From Rhizobium sp. Root1203 (GTDB lineage Bacteria; Pseudomonadota; Alphaproteobacteria; Rhizobiales; Rhizobiaceae): 64,000 bases of DNA. Shown here piece after piece: positions 37,003 through 46,319 of this stretch; position 1 is the first letter of the stretch, and every line of letters begins with the position of its first letter. Below the pieces are notes generated by a model. That model worked only from the letters and a program-made list of their open reading frames with translations, did not search any database and was not told the origin of the DNA. The stretch covers positions 130 to 64,129 of the forward strand of contig NZ_LMCW01000002.1 of the NCBI RefSeq assembly GCF_001424945.1, read 5' to 3'. The translations under genes and the position numbers were made by a program.

Positions 37003-37422
37003 ATGGCGGCTGAAGCCCCGCTTACCATAGAAGCAAGGCTGCGTGGCGCCGGCCTGCGGCCGACGCGTCAGCGGGTCGCGCTGGGCGACCTGCTGTTTGC
37101 CAAGGGTGATCGGCATCTGACCGTCGAGGAATTGCATGAGGAGGCCGTGGAAGCGGGCGTGCCCGTGTCGCTGGCGACCGTTTACAATACGCTGCACCAA
37201 TTCACCGAAGCAGGCATGATCCGCGTTCTTGCCGTCGAGAGCGCCAGGACATATTTCGATACCAACGTCTCCGACCACCACCATTTTTTTGTCGAGGGCG
37301 AGAATGACGTGCTCGATATTCCGGTCAGCAATCTGACCATCGGCAACCTGCCCGAGCCTCCCGAGGGCCTGGAAATCGCACATGTCGACGTAATTATCCG
37401 GCTGCGCCCGAAGCTGCGCTGA
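37003..37422 (+). CDS. irr: Fur-family iron response regulator Irr
   Basis: This 139-residue regulator controls haem and iron genes in rhizobia and is degraded or inactivated by haem. The Fur-type winged helix includes GLRPTRQRVALGDLLFAKGD and VSLATVYNTLHQFTEAGMIR. The dimerisation domain has SDHHHFFVEGENDVLDIPVS, with the His-rich haem/metal site typical of Irr. GGAG lies 8 bp before the ATG at 37003. The fab operon runs away from it on the other strand. Confidence 0.9.
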   Translation: MAAEAPLTIEARLRGAGLRPTRQRVALGDLLFAKGDRHLTVEELHEEAVEAGVPVSLATVYNTLHQFTEAGMIRVLAVESARTYFDTNVSDHHHFFVEGENDVLDIPVSNLTIGNLPEPPEGLEIAHVDVIIRLRPKLR

Positions 37423-37424
37423 TT

Positions 37425-38060
37425 TTACATCACGTCGTCGGGATGACGGCCGGGCTTGGCCTTGTAGGTCGGAAACGTCCAGCCGAAATACAATGCCCCG
37501 CCGCGCACGGCAAATGCAGCAATCACGCCCACGGCCGAGGCGGAATACAGCGGCAGATCGAGCGCGTTTGCGGCCGTGAAGATGCCGGCGCCGACCAGCG
37601 CCGCGGTGATATAGATCTCGGGCCGCAGCAGCACCGACGGCTCGTTGGCAAGCAAGTCGCGCAGGATGCCGCCGAACGTCGCCGTCAGCGTGCCGGTAAC
37701 GATCGCGATCGTCGGCGAACCCGTTGCCGCAAACCCCTTGGCTGCCCCCATCACGCAGTATGCAGAGAGGCCGACGGCATCGAGCCAGATCAGCAGCCGG
37801 TAGCGTGACTCGACCAGATGCGCGGTGAAGAAGACGATGATGCCGACGGCGCAGCAGACGAGTACATAGGTGGGATTGAGAACCCAGAAAACCGGCACGC
37901 GGCCGAGAACGATGTCACGCACCGTGCCGCCGCCGGCGCCCGTGACGATCGCGAAAAACAGAAAGCCGATCAGATCGAGCTGCTTGCGGGACGCCGCCAG
38001 CGCCCCGGTTGCGGCAAAAAGCGCCACGCCGGCATAGTCCAGGTAGACGAAAGGCGACAT
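37425..38060 (-). CDS. TRIC-family (UPF0126) cation-channel-like membrane protein
   Basis: This 211-residue inner-membrane protein has about seven hydrophobic segments arranged as two UPF0126 repeats. Each repeat has a glycine-rich signature: TGAGGGTVRDIVLGRVPVFW and TATFGGILRDLLANEPSVLL. Family members are trimeric potassium-permeable channels related to animal TRIC. Its stop is almost against the irr stop. Confidence 0.85.
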   Translation of the reverse strand: MSPFVYLDYAGVALFAATGALAASRKQLDLIGFLFFAIVTGAGGGTVRDIVLGRVPVFWVLNPTYVLVCCAVGIIVFFTAHLVESRYRLLIWLDAVGLSAYCVMGAAKGFAATGSPTIAIVTGTLTATFGGILRDLLANEPSVLLRPEIYITAALVGAGIFTAANALDLPLYSASAVGVIAAFAVRGGALYFGWTFPTYKAKPGRHPDDVM

Positions 38061-38180
38061 CGATCCTCCAGAGCCGGCAGACTATCTTCGAAGAGTGAAT
38101 CACGGTGGCAAGGGCGGCGCAAGCCGGGTCAGGCAACGTGCCTGACCAATCGCGTTCTTATCCGACCAAAAGAGAAACCC

Positions 38181-38663
38181 GTGAAAACGCTCCTGATCGC
38201 CCTGAACCTTGTCGCTTTCCTCGTGGTCCCCGTTGCGGCCTTTGCCCAGCAGTCGCTCATCTCCGACCCGGAGATCTACGAGAAGAAGCATTTTCAAGAG
38301 CAGTGCACCAAGGCGGAATTCTCCGACGGTTACATCATCCGCCAGGACATCAACAATGACGGGCTGATCGACGCGGTCGTCAACGAGGGTGAGCTCACCT
38401 GTGACGGCGAGAAGGGTCCGCAGTGCAACGATGACGGGTGCACCTTCAATTTCTATCTCCAGGTAGCCGAAGGCGGCTACTTCATGATCGCGACGGCGCA
38501 GATCTACGGCTACGATTTCGTTCAGCGCTTCGGCAACATGGTTCTTGCCATGAAAATGCATCCGCGCTTCTGCGACCGGCCGGATGCCGACAGGCAAAAG
38601 GAACCCTGCACCGTGACCGCGCGCGTGCGCGGCACGAAGTTTGTCACCATATCGCGAAAGTAG
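38181..38663 (+). CDS. Secreted hypothetical protein, cysteine-rich
   Basis: This 160-residue protein has a signal peptide (about 1-23, LLIALNLVAFLVVPVAAFAQ). The start is a GTG at 38181 in VKTLLIAL. The mature part has an EF-hand-like loop DINNDGLIDAVV and six cysteines that could pair in the periplasm (for example CTKAEF, LTCDGE, PQCNDDGC, RFCDRP, EPCTV). I do not recognise a named family. It converges on ydcF. Confidence 0.6.
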   Translation: MKTLLIALNLVAFLVVPVAAFAQQSLISDPEIYEKKHFQEQCTKAEFSDGYIIRQDINNDGLIDAVVNEGELTCDGEKGPQCNDDGCTFNFYLQVAEGGYFMIATAQIYGYDFVQRFGNMVLAMKMHPRFCDRPDADRQKEPCTVTARVRGTKFVTISRK

Positions 38664-38669
38664 TCTCGC

Positions 38670-39458
38670 TCAGCCGGGATAGATCGCGGACGTACGACCG
38701 GCGAAATAGTAGCCGACGAGCCCGAACCATTCCCGCACGGCCGTCGCAAGGTTTTGCGAATTCAGTAGGGGCTGGGTGAAGTCGAGGCCGAGCCCCTCGC
38801 GTCCGTCCGTCCGGTAATCCGTCGGCCAGGGCACCACGTCGATCCCGAGCTTGCGGAAGATTCCGACGGAGCGCGGCATGTGATAGCCTGAAGTAATCAG
38901 CAGGCAGTTCGACAGACCCTGGCTCGCGAGAAGCTCCTTTGTGTTCACGGCGTTCTCGAAGGTCGTCCGCGACGTCGTCTCCTCCACTATGCGTTCTCTG
39001 GCAACGCCGAACAGGGGGAAGAAGCGTGCAGATGTCGCCGCATCGCCCTCGTAGATGCCCGACATCGAACCGTCGCCACCGGATATCAGGATGCGGGCCT
39101 GCGGATATTTCTGCGCCAGCCGCAGGGCCTCGACGAAGCGGTCGCCGCCTGCGTTGAACTCGATGCCGTGGCGGGCGGTATTGACCTCGTTTTCAAAGGC
39201 GCCGCCGAGCACGATCATACATTCAAGGCTTTGCGGATCCTGCGGCTTCGGAAAACGATCCTCAAGTCCCTGCAGCATGTAGTTGCCGACCGTCGTGTAC
39301 AGCGTCACGAAGAGGATCAACACTGCCAGGATCGACGAAAGCAGGCTAATTCCTCGCCAGCGGATCAATCCGGAAAGCACCGCAAGCAGGACGAACAGGA
39401 AAGCCAGCGACAGGGGCTGACCGAAAACCCAGACAAGTTTCGAAAAGAGAAACAACAA
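38670..39458 (-). CDS. YdcF/ElyC-like DUF218 membrane protein
   Basis: This is 262 residues. Two N-terminal membrane helices (about 10-30 and 37-58) are followed by a DUF218 domain with MIVLGGAFENE, ILISGGDGSMSG, TSRTTFENAVNT and LLITSGYHMPRSVGIFRKLG. ElyC-type proteins act in envelope and undecaprenyl-carrier metabolism. No ATG is available at the right place; a TTG at 39458 behind AAGGAG is the likely start. Confidence 0.8.
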   Translation of the reverse strand: MLFLFSKLVWVFGQPLSLAFLFVLLAVLSGLIRWRGISLLSSILAVLILFVTLYTTVGNYMLQGLEDRFPKPQDPQSLECMIVLGGAFENEVNTARHGIEFNAGGDRFVEALRLAQKYPQARILISGGDGSMSGIYEGDAATSARFFPLFGVARERIVEETTSRTTFENAVNTKELLASQGLSNCLLITSGYHMPRSVGIFRKLGIDVVPWPTDYRTDGREGLGLDFTQPLLNSQNLATAVREWFGLVGYYFAGRTSAIYPG

Positions 39459-39626
39459 AGAACTCCTTCAATCGTTTCCGCTTCTTCTAGCTGATTCGGT
39501 TGACCAACAATGCAACGATCATACGGCGCTCCGCACGCTTAGGTTCGACGCCTAATCGCAGGAAACGCGTGACGCTGCAGGAAACAGGTTGGGCCGCCTA
39601 GTCAAATCACAGGGAAATTAAAAGTT

Positions 39627-39702
<76 letters not shown>

Positions 39703-39805
39703 ATCAAGGCGGTCCGGTTTTTCGCCGGTCCTGGGATGCTTCGCGAGGATGTTCGCCTCGCGGAGTGGCGGCTTATTACTTCCGGTTTTCGGAGATAGCA
39801 AGCCC

Positions 39806-39843
39806 AAAAAAATCGGCCCGGCGAATTTTCTCGTCCGGGCCGA
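39806..39843 (-). terminator. Terminator of the TIGR02300-type gene
   Basis: TCGGCCCGG (39813-39821) pairs with CCGGGCCGA (39835-39843). Read on the minus strand it is followed by a run of seven T. Confidence 0.9.
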
Positions 39844-39854
39844 TACTTAATCGA

Positions 39855-40247
39855 TCAGACTTCGTCTTCGTCGCCGGTCACGCCGATGATGTCGCTCATG
39901 TCGTCGTCATCGTCGTCTTCGTCAGCCTCGAGGAACGTATCGTCGTCGTCATCGCCTTCGATTTCGACATCGTCATCGCCGATATCGGGGATGTCGTCGC
40001 CGGATGCGCCTTCATCGGCGTCCTCGAGCGAAACCAGCTCGACTTCCGTGCTTTCGGTATCGACTTCCGCAACCTCTTCTTCGTCCTGAGCAGCCTCTGC
40101 GGCAGCAGCAGCCGAGGTTTCCTCGAAGTAGGAGAGGGGGTAGGATTTGCCTGTGTAAGGAGAAACGATCGGATCCCGGTTCAGGTCGTAGAATCTTTTG
40201 CCGGTTTCCGGATCGGTACGCTTGGTTCCAAGTTCCGCTTTCGCCAC
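39855..40247 (-). CDS. TIGR02300-type protein with acidic tail
   Basis: This 130-residue protein has a short conserved head (AELGTKRTDPETGKRFYDLN then RDPIVSPYTGKSYPLSYFEE), followed by a long Asp/Glu-rich tail. The head looks like a zinc-ribbon whose cysteines have been replaced (DPETG and SPYTG). The function is unknown. The tRNA-Ala gene lies downstream on the same strand after a strong terminator. Confidence 0.8.
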   Translation of the reverse strand: MAKAELGTKRTDPETGKRFYDLNRDPIVSPYTGKSYPLSYFEETSAAAAAEAAQDEEEVAEVDTESTEVELVSLEDADEGASGDDIPDIGDDDVEIEGDDDDDTFLEADEDDDDDDMSDIIGVTGDEDEV

Positions 40248-40462
40248 TGTAAGCCTCGTGAGAATGGCCGAATGCTAAATTCGGCAAGTGCCGTTTAAAA
40301 CCGGCGTTCTATTCGGAATTTATAAGCCGGTCCCCATAATCGTTGCAGCCTTCCATGTCAAAGCTAAACTTCACGCTTGCCTCGTACGCGTGGAACAAGG
40401 ACCGGATGACCGAGGCTGACGATTATGGTAGTGAGCTGGATATTGTTTGTTTGCAATGGAAA

Positions 40463-40484
40463 ACCGGCGAGCGCCGGTGTTTTT
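40463..40484 (+). terminator. Terminator-like hairpin before the PaiB-like gene
   Basis: ACCGGC-gagc-GCCGGT (40463-40478) is followed by GTTTTT. It stands 17 bp before the start codon, so it may end an upstream short transcript or act as an attenuator. The 250-bp region 40248-40500 holds nothing else I can support. Confidence 0.55.
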
Positions 40485-40500
40485 GGACGAGTCGCCGCCG

Positions 40501-41142
40501 ATGTATCAACCCCCACATTTCCGCGAGGACGATCTTGGCGTTCAGCACGCGCTCATCCGTGCCCATCCCCTAGGTCTGCTGATTACTGCCGGGCAGTCCG
40601 GGCTGGTTGCCAATTCGGTGCCGTTCCATCTGGATCCGGATGCCGGTGCCAAGGGGACGCTTCGGCTGCACGTCGCCAGGCCCAATGCCCAATGGCGCGA
40701 TATCCAGGCTGGCGCCGAGGTACTGGCGGTCTTCCAGGGCGCCGACGCCTATGTGACGCCATCCTGGTACAAGACAAAGCAGGAAACCGGCAAAGTCGTG
40801 CCGACATGGAACTATGCGATCGTGCAGGCGAGGGGTGTGGGGCGCGTGATCGACGATGCCGATTGGCTGTTGGCGCAGATCGGGGCGCTCACGCGCCAGC
40901 AGGAGGGGGGGCGCCAGAAGCCCTGGGCCGTCGGCGATGCGCCTGATGATTTCATCCGCGCGCAGATGAAAGGCATCATCGGCATCGAAATCGAGATCGC
41001 CTCGATCGAAGGCAAGTGGAAAGTAAGCCAGAACCGGCCGGTTGCCGACCGCGAGGGCGTTGCAGCGGGTCTCGGCGAATCGTCGGATCAGGCTGACATG
41101 ATTGAACTTGTCCGCCGCTACGGCGGATTGACGACGGAATGA
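40501..41142 (+). CDS. FMN-binding PaiB-family protein
   Basis: This 213-residue protein is of the FMN-binding split-barrel type, named after Bacillus PaiB, which was described as a negative transcriptional regulator. Typical stretches are [75 protein letters not shown] and the C-terminal [18 protein letters not shown]. Its stop overlaps the cmk start (ATGA). In the common order known to me, aroA precedes cmk, so its position here is unusual. Confidence 0.82.
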   Translation: MYQPPHFREDDLGVQHALIRAHPLGLLITAGQSGLVANSVPFHLDPDAGAKGTLRLHVARPNAQWRDIQAGAEVLAVFQGADAYVTPSWYKTKQETGKVVPTWNYAIVQARGVGRVIDDADWLLAQIGALTRQQEGGRQKPWAVGDAPDDFIRAQMKGIIGIEIEIASIEGKWKVSQNRPVADREGVAAGLGESSDQADMIELVRRYGGLTTE

Positions 41143-41798
41143 GTACATTGATGAGCTCCAGCGGTTTCACCATCGCCATCGACGGCCCGGCGGCGGCCGG
41201 CAAGGGCACGTTGTCGCGCCTCGTTGCCGGCGCGTATGGTTTTCATCACCTGGACACCGGCCTGACCTATCGGGCGACTGCCAAGGCGCTGCTCGATGCG
41301 GGCCAGCCGCTGGACGATGAGGCTATTGCCGAAAAGATGGCGCGCGAGGTTGAACTCGGCGGCCTGGATCGCGATATCCTGTCCAAGCACGAGATCGGCG
41401 AAGCCGCGTCCAAGATTGCCGTGATGCCCGCCGTGCGGCGGGCGCTGGTCGAGGCCCAGCGGCGGTTTTCCGAAAAGCAGCCGGGCACGGTGCTCGACGG
41501 CCGCGATATCGGGACCGTTGTCTGCCCGGACGCACCGGTGAAGCTCTATGTGACGGCCTCGCCGCAGGTGCGTGCGAAGCGTCGCTACGACGAGATTGTC
41601 GCCAGGGGCGTTGACGCCGATTTCGACGCGATCTTCGACGATGTCAGGCGTCGCGACGAACGCGACATGGGACGGGCCGACAGCCCTTTGAAACCAGCGG
41701 AAGACGCGCACTTGCTAGATACGTCGGAAATGAGTATAGAGGCCGCGTTTCAAGCTGCGAAATCGATCATCGACGTCGCCTTGAGCCGATACGCATGA
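41139..41798 (+). CDS. cmk: Cytidylate kinase
   Basis: This 219-residue nucleotide kinase phosphorylates CMP and dCMP. The P-loop is [18 protein letters not shown] (about 13-30). [25 protein letters not shown] and the [20 protein letters not shown] lid follow. The start overlaps the PaiB-like gene by 4 bp; a second ATG at 41151 is possible. rpsA lies 167 bp downstream, as usual. Confidence 0.93.
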   Translation: MSTLMSSSGFTIAIDGPAAAGKGTLSRLVAGAYGFHHLDTGLTYRATAKALLDAGQPLDDEAIAEKMAREVELGGLDRDILSKHEIGEAASKIAVMPAVRRALVEAQRRFSEKQPGTVLDGRDIGTVVCPDAPVKLYVTASPQVRAKRRYDEIVARGVDADFDAIFDDVRRRDERDMGRADSPLKPAEDAHLLDTSEMSIEAAFQAAKSIIDVALSRYA

Positions 41799-41964
41799 AT
41801 TCGAGCGATATGCCCAAGCCTTGCCTGGGCCGCTTAGGAAGACAAGCCTGAAATTCCGTCCAAGCGCCGGATTGCCTTCGAAGAGAGGGCGGACTGGGTT
41901 CAGGCTCATTCAACACGAACCAACCGGCGCATACGTGTCCAGATTCGGATACGCAGGAGATTTC

Positions 41965-43668
41965 ATGTCAGTAGCTACTCCCTCTCGCGAAGATTTCGCG
42001 GCCCTTCTCGAAGAGTCCTTTGCCAAGAACGATCTGGCCGAAGGCTACGTCACCAAGGGTATCGTCACGGCAATCGAGAAGGACTCTGCCGTTGTCGACG
42101 TCGGCCTGAAGGTCGAAGGTCGCATTCTACTCAAGGAATTCGGCGCCAAGGCCAAGGACGGCACGCTCAAGGTCGGCGACGAAGTCGAAGTTTACGTTGA
42201 GCGCATCGAAAACGCTCTCGGCGAAGCTGTTCTGTCGCGCGAGAAGGCTCGCCGCGAAGAAAGCTGGATCAAGCTCGAAGCCAAGTTCGAAGCTGGCGAG
42301 CGCGTTGAAGGCGTTATCTTCAACCAGGTCAAGGGCGGCTTCACGGTCGACCTCGATGGCGCGATTGCCTTCCTTCCGCGTTCGCAGGTCGACATCCGTC
42401 CAATCCGCGACGTTACCCCGCTGATGCACAACCCGCAGCCCTTCGAAATCCTCAAGATGGACAAGCGCCGCGGCAACATCGTTGTATCGCGTCGTACGGT
42501 TCTGGAAGAATCCCGTGCCGAGCAGCGTTCTGAGATCGTTCAGAATCTCGAAGAAGGCCAGGTTGTCGACGGCGTCGTCAAGAACATCACCGATTACGGT
42601 GCGTTCGTCGACCTCGGCGGCATCGACGGCCTGCTGCACGTCACCGACATGGCATGGCGCCGTGTGAACCATCCGTCGGAAATCCTGTCCATTGGCCAGC
42701 AGGTCAAGGTTCAGATCATCCGCATCAACCAGGAAACTCACCGAATCTCGCTCGGCATGAAGCAGCTCGAGTCGGATCCGTGGGATGGCATCCAGGCCAA
42801 GTATCCGGAAGGCAAGAAGATTTCCGGTACCGTCACGAACATCACCGACTACGGTGCGTTCGTCGAGCTGGAGCCGGGCATCGAAGGCCTGATCCACATC
42901 TCGGAAATGTCCTGGACCAAGAAGAACGTACACCCCGGCAAGATCCTGTCCACGAGCCAGGAAGTCGAAGTCGTCGTTCTCGAAGTCGATCCGTCCAAGC
43001 GTCGTATTTCGCTCGGCCTCAAGCAGACGCTGGAAAATCCGTGGGCGGCATTCGCTCGCAATCATCCGGCCGGCACTGAAGTCGAAGGCGAAGTCAAGAA
43101 CAAGACCGAATTCGGCCTGTTCATCGGCCTCGACGGCGATGTTGACGGCATGGTGCACCTCTCCGACCTCGACTGGAACCGTCCGGGCGAACAGGTCATC
43201 GAAGAGTTCAACAAGGGTGACGTCGTCAAGGCTGTCGTTCTCGATGTGGACGTCGAAAAGGAACGCATCTCGCTCGGCATCAAGCAGCTCGGCAAGGATG
43301 CAGTCGGCGAAGCAGCAGCTTCCGGCGACCTGCGCAAGAATGCAGTCGTTTCCTGCGAAGTTCTCGCAGTCAACGACGGTGGCGTCGAAGTGAAGCTCGT
43401 CAACCACGAAGACATCACCTCGTTCATCCGCCGTGCAGACCTCGCGCGCGATCGCGACGATCAGCGTCCGGAACGCTTCTCCGTTGGCCAGGTTTTTGAC
43501 GCTCGCGTCACCAACTTCTCCAAGAAGGACCGCAAGGTTATGCTGTCCATCAAGGCTCTGGAAATCGCAGAAGAGAAGGAAGCCGTCGCTCAGTTCGGTT
43601 CGTCCGACTCTGGCGCGTCGCTCGGCGACATTCTCGGCGCGGCTCTGAAGAACCGCGGCGGCGAATAA
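41965..43668 (+). CDS. rpsA: 30S ribosomal protein S1
   Basis: This 567-residue mRNA-binding ribosomal protein is built of six S1 repeats. The last four are the clearest, for example GVVKNITDYGAFVDLGGIDG and GTVTNITDYGAFVELEPGIE, each ending in a (R/K)ISLG step. The ATG at 41965 follows CAGGAGATTTC. The frame extends upstream through the non-conserved leader, where rpsA autoregulation is known in other bacteria. Confidence 0.96.
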   Translation: MSVATPSREDFAALLEESFAKNDLAEGYVTKGIVTAIEKDSAVVDVGLKVEGRILLKEFGAKAKDGTLKVGDEVEVYVERIENALGEAVLSREKARREESWIKLEAKFEAGERVEGVIFNQVKGGFTVDLDGAIAFLPRSQVDIRPIRDVTPLMHNPQPFEILKMDKRRGNIVVSRRTVLEESRAEQRSEIVQNLEEGQVVDGVVKNITDYGAFVDLGGIDGLLHVTDMAWRRVNHPSEILSIGQQVKVQIIRINQETHRISLGMKQLESDPWDGIQAKYPEGKKISGTVTNITDYGAFVELEPGIEGLIHISEMSWTKKNVHPGKILSTSQEVEVVVLEVDPSKRRISLGLKQTLENPWAAFARNHPAGTEVEGEVKNKTEFGLFIGLDGDVDGMVHLSDLDWNRPGEQVIEEFNKGDVVKAVVLDVDVEKERISLGIKQLGKDAVGEAAASGDLRKNAVVSCEVLAVNDGGVEVKLVNHEDITSFIRRADLARDRDDQRPERFSVGQVFDARVTNFSKKDRKVMLSIKALEIAEEKEAVAQFGSSDSGASLGDILGAALKNRGGE

Positions 43669-43694
43669 TCGTCGGCCTCAAGGCTGAAGAATTG

Positions 43695-43729
43695 AAGAAC
43701 CCGCCGGAGCGATCCGGCGGGTTCTTTGC
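43695..43729. terminator. rpsA terminator
   Basis: A perfect 13-bp stem AAGAACCCGCCGG (43695-43707) / CCGGCGGGTTCTT (43714-43726) with a 6-nt loop and a short T-run. It may also serve the convergent gene at 43761. Confidence 0.88.
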
Positions 43730-43760
43730 TGTTTGAATGCGTTCGGTTGCGGCTTCTTGC

Positions 43761-45347
43761 TTATTCCCAGCCGACCATGCGTCGATAGAGGGTGTATGCC
43801 TCCTCCGCGACCGGCGGCATGGCAAAGCCCGGGGCGGGAAGCAGGGGCGTTTCGGAACGCGTGTCTGCGTTTTCCGAAGAGATGCTTGCCTCGCCTTGCG
43901 CCTGCACCTCTGGCTCGGCGTCCTCAGATGCGTCGGGTTGGCCGTCTGCCTCCTGTTGCTCCGATGGCGTGCCGCCGTCGTGGTCTTCGCGATGCATTTC
44001 ACGCGAACCGCCGTCTTCCGCCTCGTCCTTGGCAAACTGATAGGGCTGTATCGCGTAGGGCACGCCCTCGACGATCTTCATCATGACAGGCGCGTAGGCA
44101 GCATCGATCGTATGTTGAAGTACCGGCGGCGGTTCCGCCTCCGGCGCAGCGTGGCGGTTCGCGGCCACGCTTGCTGAGGTCGGGCCGATCAGCGGTTCCG
44201 ATGCAAGGAGCGATGGCTGCCGCCCGGGGTCGTTCATCCGAGGCGCCTGGTCGGGCGTCAGCCTTAGCTCCTCGGGGATGTCGCCGATCAGGGTCTCGTC
44301 GAGAATGACGTCGATTTCGACAGCGGGATCGACGTCGGCAGCCTCCAGCAGGATTTCGGCCTCCTGGTCCCGGATGATCGAGACAATCAGACCTGTCGCG
44401 TCGTCCGACAGGGATGCGGGAATACCCGCCCAGCTTTTCGGAATGATCGGGTCGCCCTTGGCAACGCGCGGCTCGGCGTCCGCGTTCATTGCGTTCCCCG
44501 CCGCAGGTTCAGCGGTCGCAACCGCGGTCTCGTCGTCCGGCGGCAGAAGCGGCTCCTCCGCTTTCTGCGCCTCGGTTGGAGCTCCCCGGCTTATAGTGGT
44601 CGCTGCCGGCGTCTTGTCCCCGGCAATCTCGCGACCGTCGGCGGCCATCTTGATCGGGACCTCCGACCGCTCGGCGCTCTCCGCATCGAGATAGGTTGCT
44701 ACAACGGCGTTGGCCGTTCCGGCAGGTGCGTCGGCCGGATCTTCATGTGACGTTGCGGGCGGCGCGGCGCGCGCCGCTGTGGCGAGGGTGTCCCTGTGCA
44801 GGCTGATTTCCGGTCGCTGTTCCTGCCGCGATGGCGAAGCGTCGTTCTGTCCGTAGGAGCGAACAACCGCACGCGCCGCCAGGTCACGGTCCTTGTAGCG
44901 CACGGTCTCCAGGTAGGCGGCAATCCGAGCCGCCTCGGGTCCAGCAGGGTTTTTCAAGGCAGCGGCGAGCAGACGAAGCGGAACGCTGTGACCTTGCGCC
45001 GCAAGCTGGCGCTCGATGGTCTCGATCTTGGAGGCAGGCAGCTTCTGGATCGCGTCGGCAAGGCGAGAGGCAAAGGCGATCTCGGTTTCGTCATCGTCGC
45101 GGGGCTGGGACAGTGCGTCGCCCGCGGCGTTGATGACGTCGAGCAGCGCTTCGACCATGCGGGCACGAACGGCGAGCAGAAGAATATTCAGCTTGGCGGC
45201 AATCGCGGAGTTGAGGTCAGGACTTTCGATGTGATTGACCGGGGCGACGGCGGTCGCTCCCCGAACCACGCCATCGGTGCCGAGGGCGGTATTCTGTCCT
45301 TGAGACGAGAAACTTGAATTTGACGCTGCACGAACCGGAGTCAACAT
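43761..45347 (-). CDS. Hypothetical protein, long and Ala/Glu-rich
   Basis: This 528-residue protein has a well placed GGAG before its ATG, so it is probably real. I do not recognise a family. The N-terminal third is helical (IAAKLNILLLAVRARMVEAL and LASRLADAIQKLPASKIETI). The middle is low-complexity and acidic. The C-terminal part has more ordered stretches (DAAYAPVMMKIVEGVPYAIQ and AEEAYTLYRRMVGWE). No signal peptide or membrane helix is evident. It lies between rpsA and rnd. Confidence 0.65.
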   Translation of the reverse strand: MLTPVRAASNSSFSSQGQNTALGTDGVVRGATAVAPVNHIESPDLNSAIAAKLNILLLAVRARMVEALLDVINAAGDALSQPRDDDETEIAFASRLADAIQKLPASKIETIERQLAAQGHSVPLRLLAAALKNPAGPEAARIAAYLETVRYKDRDLAARAVVRSYGQNDASPSRQEQRPEISLHRDTLATAARAAPPATSHEDPADAPAGTANAVVATYLDAESAERSEVPIKMAADGREIAGDKTPAATTISRGAPTEAQKAEEPLLPPDDETAVATAEPAAGNAMNADAEPRVAKGDPIIPKSWAGIPASLSDDATGLIVSIIRDQEAEILLEAADVDPAVEIDVILDETLIGDIPEELRLTPDQAPRMNDPGRQPSLLASEPLIGPTSASVAANRHAAPEAEPPPVLQHTIDAAYAPVMMKIVEGVPYAIQPYQFAKDEAEDGGSREMHREDHDGGTPSEQQEADGQPDASEDAEPEVQAQGEASISSENADTRSETPLLPAPGFAMPPVAEEAYTLYRRMVGWE

Positions 45348-45577
45348 GGCATGCTCCTTCTTTCGTAAAGTGCGATGATGCAGGCGACAGGAAAGCCGCG
45401 CTCATCCGGCCCTTCGCATTCCCCGGCAGTTCGTTCTGCCTGCGTGGCGCTACATCGCGTCGTCGAATGCATAAAAATTAAGAAGCATCCTAGCGAAATT
45501 TGCTTAAAGAATCGCTAATGACCGGCGCGCGGAGCGCCGCGGCCGGTCTGGGGTGTCGAATGCCATTGGAATTAATC

Positions 45578-46204
45578 TCAGCTGTGCGCGAAGATGTCTG
45601 CTTCTTCCCAGCCGAGCAGGTCGAGTTTGGCACGGGTCGGCAGGAATTCGAAGCAGGCATTTGCGTGCTCGATACGGCCGTCCCGGACGAGGCGTTCGGT
45701 CAGTTTGTCGCGCAGGGCATGCAGGTAAAGGACGTCAGAAGCCGCGTATTCGAGCTGCGCCTGCGACAGCTTCGCCGCTGCCCAGTCGGACGACTGCTGC
45801 GCCTTGGAAACGTCGACGTCGAGCATTTCCTTGAGATTGTCCTTGAGGCCGTGACGGTCCGTATAGGTGCGGCAGAGGCGCGAGGCAATCTTCGTGCAGA
45901 AAACCGGCTGTGAGGTCACGCCGAAGGTGTGGAACAACACAGCAATGTCGAACCGGCCGTAGTGGAAGATCTTCTGACGCGAGGTGTCGGCCAGCATTGC
46001 GACGAGGTTCGGTGCTTCTTTCTGGCCCGCGGCAATGCGGATCACGTCGGCCGAGCCGTCGCCGGGCGAAAGCTGGACGACGCATAGGCGGTCGCGGCGC
46101 GGCACCAGGCCCAGCGTCTCGGTGTCGATTGCGATCGCTCCGGTGTAACGGGCGGCGTCAGTCGTGGAAATATCGCCTTCGTGGTAACGTATGGTGGCCG
46201 CCAT
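45578..46204 (-). CDS. rnd: Ribonuclease D-like 3'-5' exonuclease
   Basis: This is 208 residues and holds only the DEDDy exonuclease domain. Exo I is IAIDTETLGL, exo II is FHYGRFDIAVLFHTFG, and exo III is LEYAASDVLYLHALRDKL with the catalytic Tyr. The HRDC domains of E. coli RNase D are absent, as in other short alphaproteobacterial versions. Met at 46204 gives the family start; the frame extends upstream. Confidence 0.87.
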   Translation of the reverse strand: MAATIRYHEGDISTTDAARYTGAIAIDTETLGLVPRRDRLCVVQLSPGDGSADVIRIAAGQKEAPNLVAMLADTSRQKIFHYGRFDIAVLFHTFGVTSQPVFCTKIASRLCRTYTDRHGLKDNLKEMLDVDVSKAQQSSDWAAAKLSQAQLEYAASDVLYLHALRDKLTERLVRDGRIEHANACFEFLPTRAKLDLLGWEEADIFAHS

Positions 46205-46319
46205 CGGTCTCGTCTTTCTATCAGATGTTTGTCGTGGGGCTATAGCGCAAAGGCAGGCTGCGCGATACCGATTTCGGCCCAGAATGTTCGCCCGCAGTGG
46301 CGGACCGAGGGTCACGGCG

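Noticed and set aside
45520..45548. GACCGGC/GCCGGTC inverted repeat downstream of rnd
   Set aside because: The arms pair, but no T-run follows on either strand, so I did not call a terminator.
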